NCBI GenBank assembly: GCA_016288215.1
Contig: JAEEYQ010000048.1
Location: 1-55,332, forward strand
DNA length: 55,332 bases
Source: Lentisphaeria bacterium
GTDB lineage: Bacteria > Verrucomicrobiota > Lentisphaeria > Oligosphaerales > Oligosphaeraceae
Direction: 5' to 3'
The translations under genes were made by a program, and so were the position numbers. Below the pieces are notes generated by a model. It saw only the letters and a program-made list of their open reading frames with translations, was not told where the DNA came from and did not search any database. The stretch's first letter is position 1, and each line of letters begins with the position of its first letter. This document shows, piece by piece, positions 25,045 to 33,682 of the stretch.

Positions 25045-25123
25045 TGACGTGAGACGCGAGACGTGAGACGAGAACCACAGGACGAGGGACGGGAGACGGG
25101 GGACGGGGGACGGGAGACGGGAG
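25045..25123 (+). repeat. GRGACGY heptad tandem array, copy 2
   Basis: About nine 7-base units in two runs: GACGTGA, GACGCGA, GACGTGA and GACGAGA, then after a short break ACGAGGG, ACGGGAG, ACGGGGG, ACGGGGG, ACGGGAG and ACGGGAG. Same family as 15855-15891. Confidence 0.8.
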
Positions 25124-25151
25124 CACGCTTCACTCTTTGTCGTTGTAGATC

Positions 25152-25182
25152 AAAAAGAGCCGCTATAGCGGCTCTTCTTTTT
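25152..25182 (-). terminator. Bidirectional rho-independent terminator
   Basis: A perfect palindrome (arms AAGAGCCGC and GCGGCTCTT around TATA) is flanked by AAAAA on the left and CTTTTTTC-type T-rich DNA on the right. It can end both the plus-strand DUF4838 operon and the minus-strand SWIM gene, whose stop is at 25235. Confidence 0.85.
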
Positions 25183-25234
25183 CAGCCAGCAAGATGATTT
25201 GCATGGAAGGAAAATCCAACTGTTGTTTTTAGGG

Positions 25235-26926
25235 TTACATCTTTGCGGCATCCATCTGTTCCAGAAGGCGTTGGCGGCGTTTGCATCGCTGACGAATGTT
25301 GGCGCAGCAGACGGCAAACTCCGCTTCGTTGTCGGCCATTTTCAGATATCGACGATAGACCATGAGCAGCTCGATGACATGCGAGTTGGCGTTCTTGCCA
25401 GTTTTATGTAATGCGCTTTCTATTAGGGAATTAATGGCGGATGCCGCCGCTTTCGGGGACTTCTTTGACCGCCATTCCGCCAGTTTCAGCCAGCAGTCAT
25501 CGGACAAATATGCGCCTTGGGCCAGTTTCCATGCGGCCTGCTGGTCTCCGTGGGTGAACAGAACCTCCACGCGACGTTGCCGAATGTCGTCGATGTAGGG
25601 GCGGCCGAACGCATCGTGACGATGCAAATATTCCTTGCGGTCCAAAGCGGCCAGAAAGTCTAAGACCTTCTGGTAGACGAACTTCCAGCAATTCGCTTGG
25701 CGGGAGATGGCCTCCAGATTGGCCAGCGGGGCCTCATTCATGTAATCGTCGGTGAATTCCTCCCAGACCACATTGAGCGCTTCCTCATGGCGGCCTGCCA
25801 TCAGAAGCTCTTCGGCCAGCAATTTGGTTATCTCCCAGTCATCATTGAACGTCTCATGCGCCCTTATGAGCAGGGGAAGGATCTTCTCCTGCATTCCATG
25901 GCACCGATATTCCGCTGCCAACTCTATCACATCGGACTCTGTACATACCTTCTTCTCAAGGACTTCCAACTTCAGTTCGGAATCTTTCCGTTCAATTGCC
26001 CAATCCAGCAAGTGCTTTTCAATATAACGACGCTCTCTATCGTAATCAAACGACCCCAGTTCATAAGGCGGATAGCCACGCAATTTCTCCAATGCGGCAA
26101 CCGCCCATCTCGCTCTGACTTCAGCAGGAAGCTCCTTCAGAATGACGGAAAGATGGTCACAGGAGACTTGGCTCTTGTTTTCCCATGCCGTGAAAACATT
26201 GAGAACCACATTGTTGGATTTGACTTTCGCATGGACGGCATCCAAAAAGGAGTTGCCCAAACCGATGATGAAATCATGAACGACATCCATTTGGGCGTTG
26301 AAGTTGTCAATAAAGCAGTCGAGAGCGTAGACGGTGGCATTCCAGAGCAGCTTAAACTCCTCCTGATCAGCAAGTTGCTGCAGCACATCCAGGAACTCAA
26401 CCCCCTGGTCCGTGAATTTGATGTAGTCGTTGATTTCCGCTTCTTCTCCAAATTCATCGTCACACTCCTCCAGATTCAGGGACATGAGAAGCAGCTTGTC
26501 CACCATGCGTTTGAGTTCGCGCAATTTGACGCCGCCAGCCGGCGGATTCGCCTTTGGGGGCCGCGCCATGCCATTGGCGGAAGGGGACAAAATGGACTTC
26601 CGCAGCGTGTGATTCTGTTGGTCCAGATAGGCTAAACCCAAAGCGACCAGATGCTTACAGAACACGCCCTCAAGTCCGTCCGGACAGTCGCATTCGCCAT
26701 CCAGAAAGTTTGTGTCATTGATGAGGCGCGCATAATAGACTTGAGGACCGTAGACCTCGCCAGTCAGCTCTTCGCCATCGCTGTGCAGCTGATGCACGGC
26801 GCCGCTCTGAAAAACGGCTTCTCCCCAATGGAAGGTGCGGTTTCCCGCCATTATACGCAGTTCGTTGACGGTCACGACGTCATCGATTGGGGTTTTCGTA
26901 TGGGCTTTTGAGTTTGGGCGAGGCAT
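25235..26926 (-). CDS. SWIM zinc-finger protein
   Basis: 563 residues. A SWIM motif C-x-C-x(n)-C-x-H is present as CDCPDGLEGVFCKHLVAL near residues 80-97, a zinc-binding fold used for DNA or protein contacts. The N-terminal region GNRTFHWGEAVFQSGAVHQL is the usual lead-in for bacterial SWIM proteins. The rest is helical, with repeat-like segments (LLLMSLNLEEC, AEEYRCHG, EEALNVVWEEF) that resemble TPR or HEAT-type scaffolds. No enzyme domain such as the SNF2 helicase often paired with SWIM is present. No strong ribosome site is seen. Role unknown; DNA-associated by family. Confidence 0.8.
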   Translation of the reverse strand: MPRPNSKAHTKTPIDDVVTVNELRIMAGNRTFHWGEAVFQSGAVHQLHSDGEELTGEVYGPQVYYARLINDTNFLDGECDCPDGLEGVFCKHLVALGLAYLDQQNHTLRKSILSPSANGMARPPKANPPAGGVKLRELKRMVDKLLLMSLNLEECDDEFGEEAEINDYIKFTDQGVEFLDVLQQLADQEEFKLLWNATVYALDCFIDNFNAQMDVVHDFIIGLGNSFLDAVHAKVKSNNVVLNVFTAWENKSQVSCDHLSVILKELPAEVRARWAVAALEKLRGYPPYELGSFDYDRERRYIEKHLLDWAIERKDSELKLEVLEKKVCTESDVIELAAEYRCHGMQEKILPLLIRAHETFNDDWEITKLLAEELLMAGRHEEALNVVWEEFTDDYMNEAPLANLEAISRQANCWKFVYQKVLDFLAALDRKEYLHRHDAFGRPYIDDIRQRRVEVLFTHGDQQAAWKLAQGAYLSDDCWLKLAEWRSKKSPKAAASAINSLIESALHKTGKNANSHVIELLMVYRRYLKMADNEAEFAVCCANIRQRCKRRQRLLEQMDAAKM

Positions 26927-26989
26927 AAGCTATGTGGAAAAACTGTGTTTTGTGAATGTGTTGCCTTCCATTGCGGACCATGAAGAGGC

Positions 26990-28504
26990 TCACTTTTTGA
27001 ATAGTTGTGTAAAATCTTCTAGTGCAATGACTTGCAAACGTGAGTCGTTTTTGGCTTCGGCAATGGAGGCGGGAAGGACAAAGCCCCAGTCCGCCAGATA
27101 GAGGCGGACGGACTCCAGAGCGGGGAGCTTCTCCATGCGGCGGAGGGTCTCCAGACGGTCCTCCACGAAATGGATGATGGCTTTGGTGTTTTCGCGAAGC
27201 GCCTGCAGGATGTTCTCCTTTGGGGCGTGTTTGTCCAGTCCCCAAAGGCGGTTTTGGGGGAATTGGATGCCGCAGCCGGAGAGAAGCGCCTGCACGAACC
27301 GTTCCTGTTTTGTGGTGAGAATATGAATTTGAAGACCTGCGTCGAGAGCGGTTTTGAGCGCATCGATGACGCCGGGGTAGAAGGTGTGCATGGCCAGCCA
27401 TTCCTCCAGATTGTCGTTGATCCACTTGTCTCTGGCGCTGCCGAAACGGCGCACCAGCTCCTCCTTCTCCAGTTTGTGCTTTGCCATGCATTGTTGGATC
27501 TGCTCCGAGAAGGAAGACGCAAATTCCTGCACATCAACGCCATCCATCAAAATCCGCAGCATCAGGATGGCCTGATAGCCCGTCTCCAGACAGGGACGAA
27601 GGGCGCAGAACCGCTCAAGCAGCTCCTGCGGCGGAAGAGGGGAGGGGAAGTCCTGGGGCCAGAGGGTGGCGGCCGCCTTCCAGCCGCTACAGCCGGTTTC
27701 GGCGGCGCTGTTGCAGATGACGCCGTCGAAGTCCAAGGCGAAGAGGGTGTCGGCGGGGCCGTTGAGATAGGGCAGGGCGGCGGCGTCGGCGCAGAAGGCC
27801 AACGCCTGTTCAGCGGCCAATGAACGTGCCTGTTTGTGGTTTTTGCCCGTGGCGGAGGACACATAATGGCCGTTGATGAAGGCTCCGATGGTGAACAGCG
27901 GCGCATGGACGGGGCCCGTGTGGCTGATGAGATGATAGAGGGGCTTGCATTGGAAGGTGCTTTGGGTGAATTCCTGCAACTGACCGATGGGATTGCATTC
28001 CTCCTGTTGTGCAAGCCGTTCCTCCGCACCGGATTCGGCAAGAATGTCCAGACAGATCCGGCGGGCCTCCTCCATGCCGCCATCCAAATAGACGGCGGCG
28101 AGAAACGCCTCGAAGATGTCCCCGAGAACCGATTTGCGCTGACGTCCCCCGCCGTCGATTTCGCTGTGCCCCAACCGCAGGGCCTGATTCAGGCCCAATT
28201 CGATGGCGTAGGCGGCGGTGGCGGTCTCATTGGTCAGGGAGGAGCGCATTTTGGTGAGGGCGCCTTCCTGCCGGTCGGGGTAGTGCTTGTAGAGATAGTC
28301 GGAGACGATGATCTGAAGAACGGCGTCCCCGAGGAACTCCAGCCGTTGGTAATGCTCTGGCGGCGGCGTGTGCTCAGCGGTGTAGGAGGGATGGGTCAGC
28401 GCCGTCAAAAGCAGATTGATGTCGTTGAAGACATGGCCGGTTCGCGCCTGAATTTGTTCCAGGTTGCTGATTTCTTCGGATGGGGATGAATTGTATTTTT
28501 TCAT
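26990..28504 (-). CDS. rnc: Ribonuclease III fused to a HAD-superfamily hydrolase
   Basis: 504 residues, about twice the usual RNase III length. Residues 15-160 are the RNase III domain. The signature RLEFLGDAVL gives E56 and D60, and D129 and E132 in GDIFEAFLAAVYLDGG complete the two-metal site. Residues 172-240 are a double-stranded RNA-binding domain (NPIGQLQEFTQ, ATGKNHKQARSLAAEQAL). Residues 253-504 are a HAD hydrolase: LFALDFDGVICNSAAETG with D258 and D260, then ILTTKQERF (motif II Thr) and the later FVEDRLETL (acidic motif). The first two domains process rRNA and other duplex RNA; the third should be a small-molecule or 5'-phosphate phosphatase. It is divergent from efp, 80 bases away. 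The frame is continuous with no sign of a sequencing join. Confidence 0.88.
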   Translation of the reverse strand: MKKYNSSPSEEISNLEQIQARTGHVFNDINLLLTALTHPSYTAEHTPPPEHYQRLEFLGDAVLQIIVSDYLYKHYPDRQEGALTKMRSSLTNETATAAYAIELGLNQALRLGHSEIDGGGRQRKSVLGDIFEAFLAAVYLDGGMEEARRICLDILAESGAEERLAQQEECNPIGQLQEFTQSTFQCKPLYHLISHTGPVHAPLFTIGAFINGHYVSSATGKNHKQARSLAAEQALAFCADAAALPYLNGPADTLFALDFDGVICNSAAETGCSGWKAAATLWPQDFPSPLPPQELLERFCALRPCLETGYQAILMLRILMDGVDVQEFASSFSEQIQQCMAKHKLEKEELVRRFGSARDKWINDNLEEWLAMHTFYPGVIDALKTALDAGLQIHILTTKQERFVQALLSGCGIQFPQNRLWGLDKHAPKENILQALRENTKAIIHFVEDRLETLRRMEKLPALESVRLYLADWGFVLPASIAEAKNDSRLQVIALEDFTQLFKK

Positions 28505-28584
28505 AATGGTAATATCTTAAATAGTTTGTTCACTGTTGAATGACATCTTTGTTGTTTAGTCACCCATAGGAAGGAGTTTTCTTT

Positions 28585-29151
28585 ATGTACGAGGCAGCTG
28601 ATCTGCGCAAGGGACTGAAAGTTGAAATTGATGGCGAACCCTATCTTATTACCGATTTCGATTTTTGCAAGCCGGGAAAGGGCCAAGCCCTGTATCGTTG
28701 CAAATTAAAAAGCATGATTTCGGGCGGCACCATGGATCGCACGTTCCGTTCCGTGGACAAGATCGAGAAGCCCAATCTGGAGGAGAAGGACCTGGTCTAC
28801 TCCTACGACGAAGGCGACACCTACATCTTCAACGACCCGGAGACCTATGACGAAGTGCGGATTCCCGCCAGCGTCCTCGGCAACCAGAAGTACTTTTTGG
28901 ATGACAACATGGAGTGCTCCGTGCTGTTCTTCCGCGAGCGTCCCATTGAAATCACGCTGCCCTTCTTCGTGGAGAAGCGGATTGCGGAGACCGAGCCCGG
29001 CGCCCGCGGCGACACGGCGACCAACGTGACCAAGCCCGCGAAGATCGACAACGGCTATGAGATTCAGGTGCCGCTGTTTGTCAACGAAGGGGACATCGTC
29101 CGCATCGACACCCGCAACGGACAGTATGCAGACCGTGTCTCAAAGGCTTGA
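28585..29151 (+). CDS. efp: Translation elongation factor P
   Basis: 188 residues, the standard EF-P length. All three domains are present: KOW-like (residues 1-65), OB-fold (66-128) and the C-terminal OB-fold (129-188). The tip loop KPGKGQALYR places K32 at the site that is modified in many bacteria. EF-P binds between the P and E sites of the ribosome and rescues stalling at proline runs. The enzymes that modify the lysine (EpmA/EpmB) are not in this window. AAGGAG lies 8 bases before the ATG. A terminator follows at 29212-29237, so it is probably monocistronic. Confidence 0.96.
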   Translation: MYEAADLRKGLKVEIDGEPYLITDFDFCKPGKGQALYRCKLKSMISGGTMDRTFRSVDKIEKPNLEEKDLVYSYDEGDTYIFNDPETYDEVRIPASVLGNQKYFLDDNMECSVLFFRERPIEITLPFFVEKRIAETEPGARGDTATNVTKPAKIDNGYEIQVPLFVNEGDIVRIDTRNGQYADRVSKA

Positions 29152-29167
29152 TTATCAATAGGTTATG
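29141..29167 (+). repeat. 27-base AT-rich dispersed motif, copy D (divergent)
   Basis: Spans the efp stop codon. The right half TCAATAGGTTAT is identical to copy A over 12 bases; overall agreement is about 19 of 27. Confidence 0.4.
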
Positions 29168-29211
29168 AATCATGCGGGGGCTGGGTGCGACTGGGTTCCC
29201 GCAGAGGTTCC

Positions 29212-29237
29212 CTTGGCGGGACCGCCAGGTGTTTTTT
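29212..29237 (+). terminator. Rho-independent terminator after efp
   Basis: A 7-base stem (CTTGGCG with CGCCAGG, one G-U pair) and a 4-base loop are followed by TG and six T residues, with a second T-run (GTTTTTGG) just beyond. Confidence 0.6.
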
Positions 29238-29639
29238 GCGGTTTTTGGCGTCAAGAGGGACGAGGGTGGTTGAAAATCCGAAAAAGCGGATTATGTTATA
29301 TGCAAATCATTTAAGCCAGCGTCGGGATTCAGCCTGGCGGGGGCTGCGGAAATTGACAGCCATCAACTGCATGGAGATTGATTTGTTCCCGAGTTGAGGT
29401 GACTTGACCGGACAACATGATGAATTCACATTTGCTCTCCGCCCGGATCTTCCCCCTTCCCTCCTCCCTCTCTTCCCAATCCGGGCGGGGAGCATCCTCT
29501 TAACAGATTTGCCTCTCTGCCGCCCGGAAATTCCCCTCCCTCCTCCCTCTCTTCCCATTCCGGATGTGCATGAGAGGCAATTCTTTATCCAGTTCAGCCC
29601 AAATGTCCCAAAGGGCCGCTGTGAGATTCGGAACGTGAC
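29238..29639. other. Non-coding gap with duplicated pyrimidine-tract hairpins
   Basis: No credible gene between the efp terminator and the glycosyltransferase. It holds an AATCCG/CGGATT hairpin at 29275-29292 and two similar structures. CCCGGAT (29442-29448) pairs with ATCCGGG (29479-29485), and CCGGAA (29524-29529) pairs with TTCCGG (29558-29563). Each pair encloses a nearly pure pyrimidine tract containing CCCTCCTCCCTCTCTTCCC. The two units look like a tandem duplication and lie in the leader of the next operon. Confidence 0.6.
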
Positions 29640-29651
29640 ATGGAGAAGACA

Positions 29652-30332
29652 ATGCGAACGGATGTGGTGGTGATCATTCCCTGCTACAACGAAGACGAGC
29701 GGCTTCGTTGCACGGTGGAGTCTGTGGTCGCCGCCGGCTATTCCGTCATTGTCGTGGACGACGGATCGGAGCGGGAGGCGTGGGCGCACGTGAAGACGCT
29801 TCCTGTGCATTACCTTCGCCATTGCATCAACTTAGGACAAGGGGCGGCGCTTCAGACTGGCATGGAATACGCCCGCCGCCTTGACGTGGCATACGCCGTG
29901 CATTTCGACGCGGACGGACAGCATGACGTGGCGGACATCTCCCGCTTCGTCGCCGCTCTGGAGCAGGGGCAGGCGGATGTGGTCATTGGCTCCCGCTTCC
30001 TGCGGCCGGAGGACATTCGACAGATTCCCTTCGGCAAACGGATTCTCTTGCGTATTGCACGTATTGTCAATGGGTTATGCACAGGATGCTGGCTCAGTGA
30101 CGCCCACAACGGCTTCCGCGCCTTGAACCGCCGGGCCCTTGAGCGCATCTGCCTGACAGAGAACCGGATGGCCCATGCCACGGAGATTCTTTCCCAAATC
30201 AAGTCCGCCGGTCTTGTGCTGAAGGAGCTTCCCACCCAGGTCCGCTACACGGCGCAGAGCATCCGCAAAGGGCAGAAGTGGTACAATTCCCTGAACATCC
30301 TTGTGGAACTGATCTTGAACAAACTGATGTAG
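29652..30332 (+). CDS. Glycosyltransferase family 2 (polyprenyl-phosphate sugar transferase type)
   Basis: 226 residues. VVIIPCYNEDERL opens the GT-A fold. VVDDGS gives the first nucleotide-sugar aspartates and FDADGQHD the DXD motif. NLGQGAALQTGMEYA is typical of dolichol- or undecaprenyl-phosphate mannosyl/glucosyl transferase-like proteins. No membrane segment is seen. The start at 29652 has GGAG 8 bases upstream; an ATG at 29640 is also in frame. The next gene, a DUF2304 protein, follows after 3 bases. This GT2-DUF2304 pairing is common and the two probably work together at the membrane in cell-surface glycan assembly. Confidence 0.88.
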   Translation: MRTDVVVIIPCYNEDERLRCTVESVVAAGYSVIVVDDGSEREAWAHVKTLPVHYLRHCINLGQGAALQTGMEYARRLDVAYAVHFDADGQHDVADISRFVAALEQGQADVVIGSRFLRPEDIRQIPFGKRILLRIARIVNGLCTGCWLSDAHNGFRALNRRALERICLTENRMAHATEILSQIKSAGLVLKELPTQVRYTAQSIRKGQKWYNSLNILVELILNKLM

Positions 30333-30335
30333 GCC

Positions 30336-30677
30336 ATGTCCATTCATCCCATCCAACTCATTCTTCTGGGCGGAATCGCCATTTCCCTAGTCCTTGCGGT
30401 CAAGGTGCTTCGCCACCAGCTGATGGGGCGGCTCTTCTTCCTCGCCCAGTTTCTGGTGGGCGCCTTTTTCGTGTTGGTGCCGGAGCAGACCGAATTCATG
30501 GCCAAATGGGTGGGCGTCGGCCGCGGCGCGGATCTGATGTTCTATCTGTTCATCGTCTTCACCTACATGAGCGGATTCTGCGTCTTGGCCAAATTTCGGA
30601 CCTTGGAGCGGACTCAGACCCGCCTCGTCCGTGAAATGGCCCTTGGCAATGTCCGTTTCGGGGGCGAAAAGCCATGA
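30336..30677 (+). CDS. DUF2304 membrane protein
   Basis: 113 residues with three hydrophobic segments (LILLGGIAISLVLAVKVL, GRLFFLAQFLVGAFFVLV and DLMFYLFIVFTYMSGFCVLA) and a charged C-terminal tail. This is the size and layout of DUF2304 proteins, which are nearly always next to a GT2 gene and may anchor it or help handle the lipid-linked sugar. It starts 3 bases after the preceding stop and overlaps the next gene by 4 bases. Confidence 0.85.
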   Translation: MSIHPIQLILLGGIAISLVLAVKVLRHQLMGRLFFLAQFLVGAFFVLVPEQTEFMAKWVGVGRGADLMFYLFIVFTYMSGFCVLAKFRTLERTQTRLVREMALGNVRFGGEKP

Positions 30678-31420
30678 CACGGCCCCGGTTGAGCATTCTC
30701 ACCATCTGCTGGAACTCCGTCGGCACCATTGAACGCTGCGTCCGTTCCGTCCTCCGCAATCATGTCCTCCCGTGGGAGTATCTTTTTGTGGACGGCGGTT
30801 CCACGGACGGGACGCTGGAGAAGCTGGCGGAGCTTGGCCAGGAGCTGGAGGCCGCCGGCGTCCGCTTTCGGCTCCTGCCGCAGCAGCGACGGGAAGGCGA
30901 AGCGGGCATTCCCTCCGCGTGGAATCAAGGTTTGGCGGCGGCGGAAGGGGAGTGGATCGCGCTGTTGAACAGCGATGACTGGTACGAAACGGACGCCATT
31001 GAGCGGGTGACGGACTGCATGGCACCGTCCGTGGAGCTGATTTCGGCCCCTGTGCGGTTGATTTCGCCGCAGGGTCAGGAGACGGGAATCCTCTTTCCGC
31101 GGCGGCTGTGGCTTTTGGAGTTTCTCATGCCGCTGCCCCATCCGGGCTGTTTTGTCAGTCGGCGGCTCTATGACCGAATCGGGCTCTACGACACTCGCTA
31201 CAAGCTGTCTGCGGACTATGATTTCATCTGGCGCTGCCGCAAAGGCCATGTGGTGGTGACCCGCCTTTCGACGCCTTGCGTCTGCATGGAGACGGGGGGC
31301 GCGGCCAACCGCCAGCGGGCTTTGGCGCGGAACGAGACCTTGACCATCGCGAGGCGACACAGCGCCTTCCCCCTTCTCGCATGGGGGGCGTGGGGGCTGC
31401 GCCGCATGACCGGACGATGA
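30674..31420 (+). CDS. Glycosyltransferase family 2
   Basis: 248 residues. LSILTICWNSVGTIERCVRS and FVDGGSTDGTLE are the N-terminal GT2 motifs. LLNSDDWYE supplies the metal-binding aspartates. HPGCFVSRRLYDRIGLYD and LSADYDFIWR are typical of WcaA/WcaE-like surface polysaccharide transferases. It is cytoplasmic, with no membrane helix. The ATG overlaps the DUF2304 stop (ATGA), so the three genes form one operon. Acceptor and donor sugars cannot be read from the sequence. Confidence 0.88.
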   Translation: MTRPRLSILTICWNSVGTIERCVRSVLRNHVLPWEYLFVDGGSTDGTLEKLAELGQELEAAGVRFRLLPQQRREGEAGIPSAWNQGLAAAEGEWIALLNSDDWYETDAIERVTDCMAPSVELISAPVRLISPQGQETGILFPRRLWLLEFLMPLPHPGCFVSRRLYDRIGLYDTRYKLSADYDFIWRCRKGHVVVTRLSTPCVCMETGGAANRQRALARNETLTIARRHSAFPLLAWGAWGLRRMTGR

Positions 31421-31539
31421 AAGGATGACCACGACCCCGTTGCCACGGCATTTCCCATGCCTCATGTGAAGGGAAAAAGCCTATACAATATATTATATTA
31501 TAGACACGTATTATATATGGATATACGGAGGACATGAAT

Positions 31540-32673
31540 ATGGAGAAGAAGACTGGACGCCTCATCTACGCGGACAGCGTCCAATGCGCCGACTTATGGT
31601 ATGAAACCGGCTTTCGCGCGGGGGATCCCTTTCTGTGGTTCTCCGTGGACGGACAGGCGACGGTCATCATGAACGAGCTGGAGATTGGCCGTGCTCTAAA
31701 GCAGTGCAGGGCAGGCGTCAAGGTCATGACGCTCAAAGAGGCGCTGCAGACGTGGGGCTGCCCGGAGGGGACGACCTATTCGGAGTTGCTGTGCGCTGTC
31801 GCCGCTAAGGCGGGCGTGGAGGCGTGGGCGGTTCCGGAGACCTTTCCTCTCGGATTCGCTAAACGATTGGAGGACAAGAACTTACAACTTACCGTGCAAG
31901 ATCCCTTCTGCCCTGAACGGGCAGTGAAGCGAGAAGAGGAAGTGGAATGGCTGCGGGAAGGTGTCCAACTGGCGGAAGCCGGCCTTTACTGCGCATGGGA
32001 GGTGCTGCGGGAGAGCACGATTGGCGACGACGGCTATGTCCATTGGCGTGGAACCGTTTTGACGGCGGAGGCGCTGCGCGGTGAGATTGACGCGGAGATG
32101 TCGCGGCGTGGCGGCACGGGGGAAGGGACCATCTGCGCCCCCGGCCCCCAAGGGGCGGATCCCCATCAGGCGGGACATGGCCCCATTCCCGCCAACGTGC
32201 CCATCGTCATGGACATCTTTCCGCGCTGCAATCGGACCGGCTACTTCGGCGATTTGACCCGCACCGTGGTGAAGGGCCATGCATCGGACGTGGTTCAGCG
32301 GGCGTTTGAGGCGGTGAAGGAGGCGCAGAAGACCGTGTTGGGCATGCTGAAGGCAGGTGTGCAGGGGCAGGACGCCCATCAGGAGGTCTTCCGCGTCTAT
32401 GAACGCCATGGCTTCCCCACGGACTTGGAGGCACGGCCCCCGCGCGGCTATTTCCACGGAACCGGCCACGGTTTGGGGCTGGCGGTCCATGAGGCGCCCT
32501 CCATCAGCCGACGGGACTGCATTCTGCAGGCGGGAAATGTGGTCACGGTGGAGCCGGGTCTGTATTACCCCGAATGGGGTGGCATCCGGCTGGAGGACGT
32601 GGCGGTCATTCGGGAGAATGGCTGCGAAGACTTGACGACAGCGCCAATTTTCCTTGAACTGGAATTGACCTAA
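31540..32673 (+). CDS. M24-family metallopeptidase (Xaa-Pro aminopeptidase type)
   Basis: 377 residues. The N-terminal third is a creatinase-like domain. The C-terminal pita-bread domain carries all five metal ligands in order: Asp in VMDIFP, Asp in GDLTRT, His in GTGHGLG, Glu in VEPGLY and Glu in IRLEDV. It removes an N-terminal residue, typically before proline, in the cytoplasm. GGAGG lies 8 bases before the ATG at 31540, but only 2 bases from the ATG at 31534, so I use the later start. The gap upstream is AT-rich with several TATA-like runs and may hold the promoter. Confidence 0.88.
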   Translation: MEKKTGRLIYADSVQCADLWYETGFRAGDPFLWFSVDGQATVIMNELEIGRALKQCRAGVKVMTLKEALQTWGCPEGTTYSELLCAVAAKAGVEAWAVPETFPLGFAKRLEDKNLQLTVQDPFCPERAVKREEEVEWLREGVQLAEAGLYCAWEVLRESTIGDDGYVHWRGTVLTAEALRGEIDAEMSRRGGTGEGTICAPGPQGADPHQAGHGPIPANVPIVMDIFPRCNRTGYFGDLTRTVVKGHASDVVQRAFEAVKEAQKTVLGMLKAGVQGQDAHQEVFRVYERHGFPTDLEARPPRGYFHGTGHGLGLAVHEAPSISRRDCILQAGNVVTVEPGLYYPEWGGIRLEDVAVIRENGCEDLTTAPIFLELELT

Positions 32674-32763
32674 GGCCACCATGGGTTATCTTATTGGACA
32701 GTGAAGGATTTTCCTTCCCAAAGGCGACCGAAAACAGACGAAATGCAACCATAAGAGGTAACG

Positions 32764-33660
32764 ATGATTGTCAATGGCATAGACACCATAGCGATACTCA
32801 AGAATCCGGAGCAGACGGAAAAGGAACGCTGTGCCGCTCTGCTGAACCAAATCAAGACGGACTACGAGGGGTGGCGAGGAGCCCTGCAGGATCAGCTCTT
32901 CCAGATTTCCTGCAACCCGCTTGCCCTTCAGGATCCCGTTAACTTGTTGGAGTACAGGGTGATCCTGCTGGCTCTGGCCCATTTTCGGAACAACGAGGCG
33001 CTGGCCACCTCGTTCCGCCTTGCGGAGAAGAATGAATACTGCACGCTCTTCGAGGAGGGGGATTGGTGCGTTCGGGAGCTCCATCGGATCTGGGGCGCCA
33101 TGGCCAAAGAGGATGACCTTCCGTTTTTCACGGATATGGTTCTGAACAAGACACTTAAACTGGAGATTCGGGAGCAGGCCCTGCTGGCCATCCATTTCAT
33201 CTGGCTGGAGCGGATCGCCTCTGAGAAGGACATCGTGGAGCAGTACAAGACCCTCCTGCATGAGGGCCTGGAAGTGGATGACGACTGGCACCTGTGGATG
33301 GCGCTGCTGGTGAATTCCGCCGTCGTCGGCGGGGTCAAACTGAAGCCGATGATCATGGAGACCATCGAAAGCGGCCGCCTGGGCGGGCAGACGCCCTTTG
33401 TCCGTCGGGTTGTCAATGGTCTCTTTGGCGCTGGCAGCCAGCGCTTTAAAGAGGTTTTCCGCAAAGAGCACAAGGGCCTCTACACGGATTTGGACGCGGA
33501 GCTGGAGGACGTCTTCAAAATCACCAAAGACGAGGAGATCAAGATGCCCGAGAAGGGAAAGACCATTGTGCGGGAAGAGCCGAAAGTCGGCCGCAATGAC
33601 CCGTGCCCCTGCGGAAGCGGCAAGAAGTACAAGAAATGCTGCGGCATGAATCAGCCGTAG
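32764..33660 (+). CDS. SEC-C motif protein with DUF1186-like helical region
   Basis: 298 residues. The last 25 residues contain a SEC-C zinc motif ([18 protein letters not shown]), the same type as at the end of SecA. The rest is helical and resembles DUF1186 proteins. No catalytic site is seen. SEC-C tails usually bind zinc and contact ribosomes or partner proteins. GAGG lies 5 bases before the ATG. It ends 22 bases before dapL. A role in protein quality control or targeting is only a guess. Confidence 0.8.
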   Translation: MIVNGIDTIAILKNPEQTEKERCAALLNQIKTDYEGWRGALQDQLFQISCNPLALQDPVNLLEYRVILLALAHFRNNEALATSFRLAEKNEYCTLFEEGDWCVRELHRIWGAMAKEDDLPFFTDMVLNKTLKLEIREQALLAIHFIWLERIASEKDIVEQYKTLLHEGLEVDDDWHLWMALLVNSAVVGGVKLKPMIMETIESGRLGGQTPFVRRVVNGLFGAGSQRFKEVFRKEHKGLYTDLDAELEDVFKITKDEEIKMPEKGKTIVREEPKVGRNDPCPCGSGKKYKKCCGMNQP

Positions 33661-33682
33661 CCTTAGGACGGAGGAGACAGAC

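Noticed and set aside
24839..25234. Possible small genes in the 396-base gap after the second DUF4838 gene
   Set aside because: The gap is accounted for by REP-like hairpins, the GRGACGY heptads and a bidirectional terminator. Short frames there only read through repeats.
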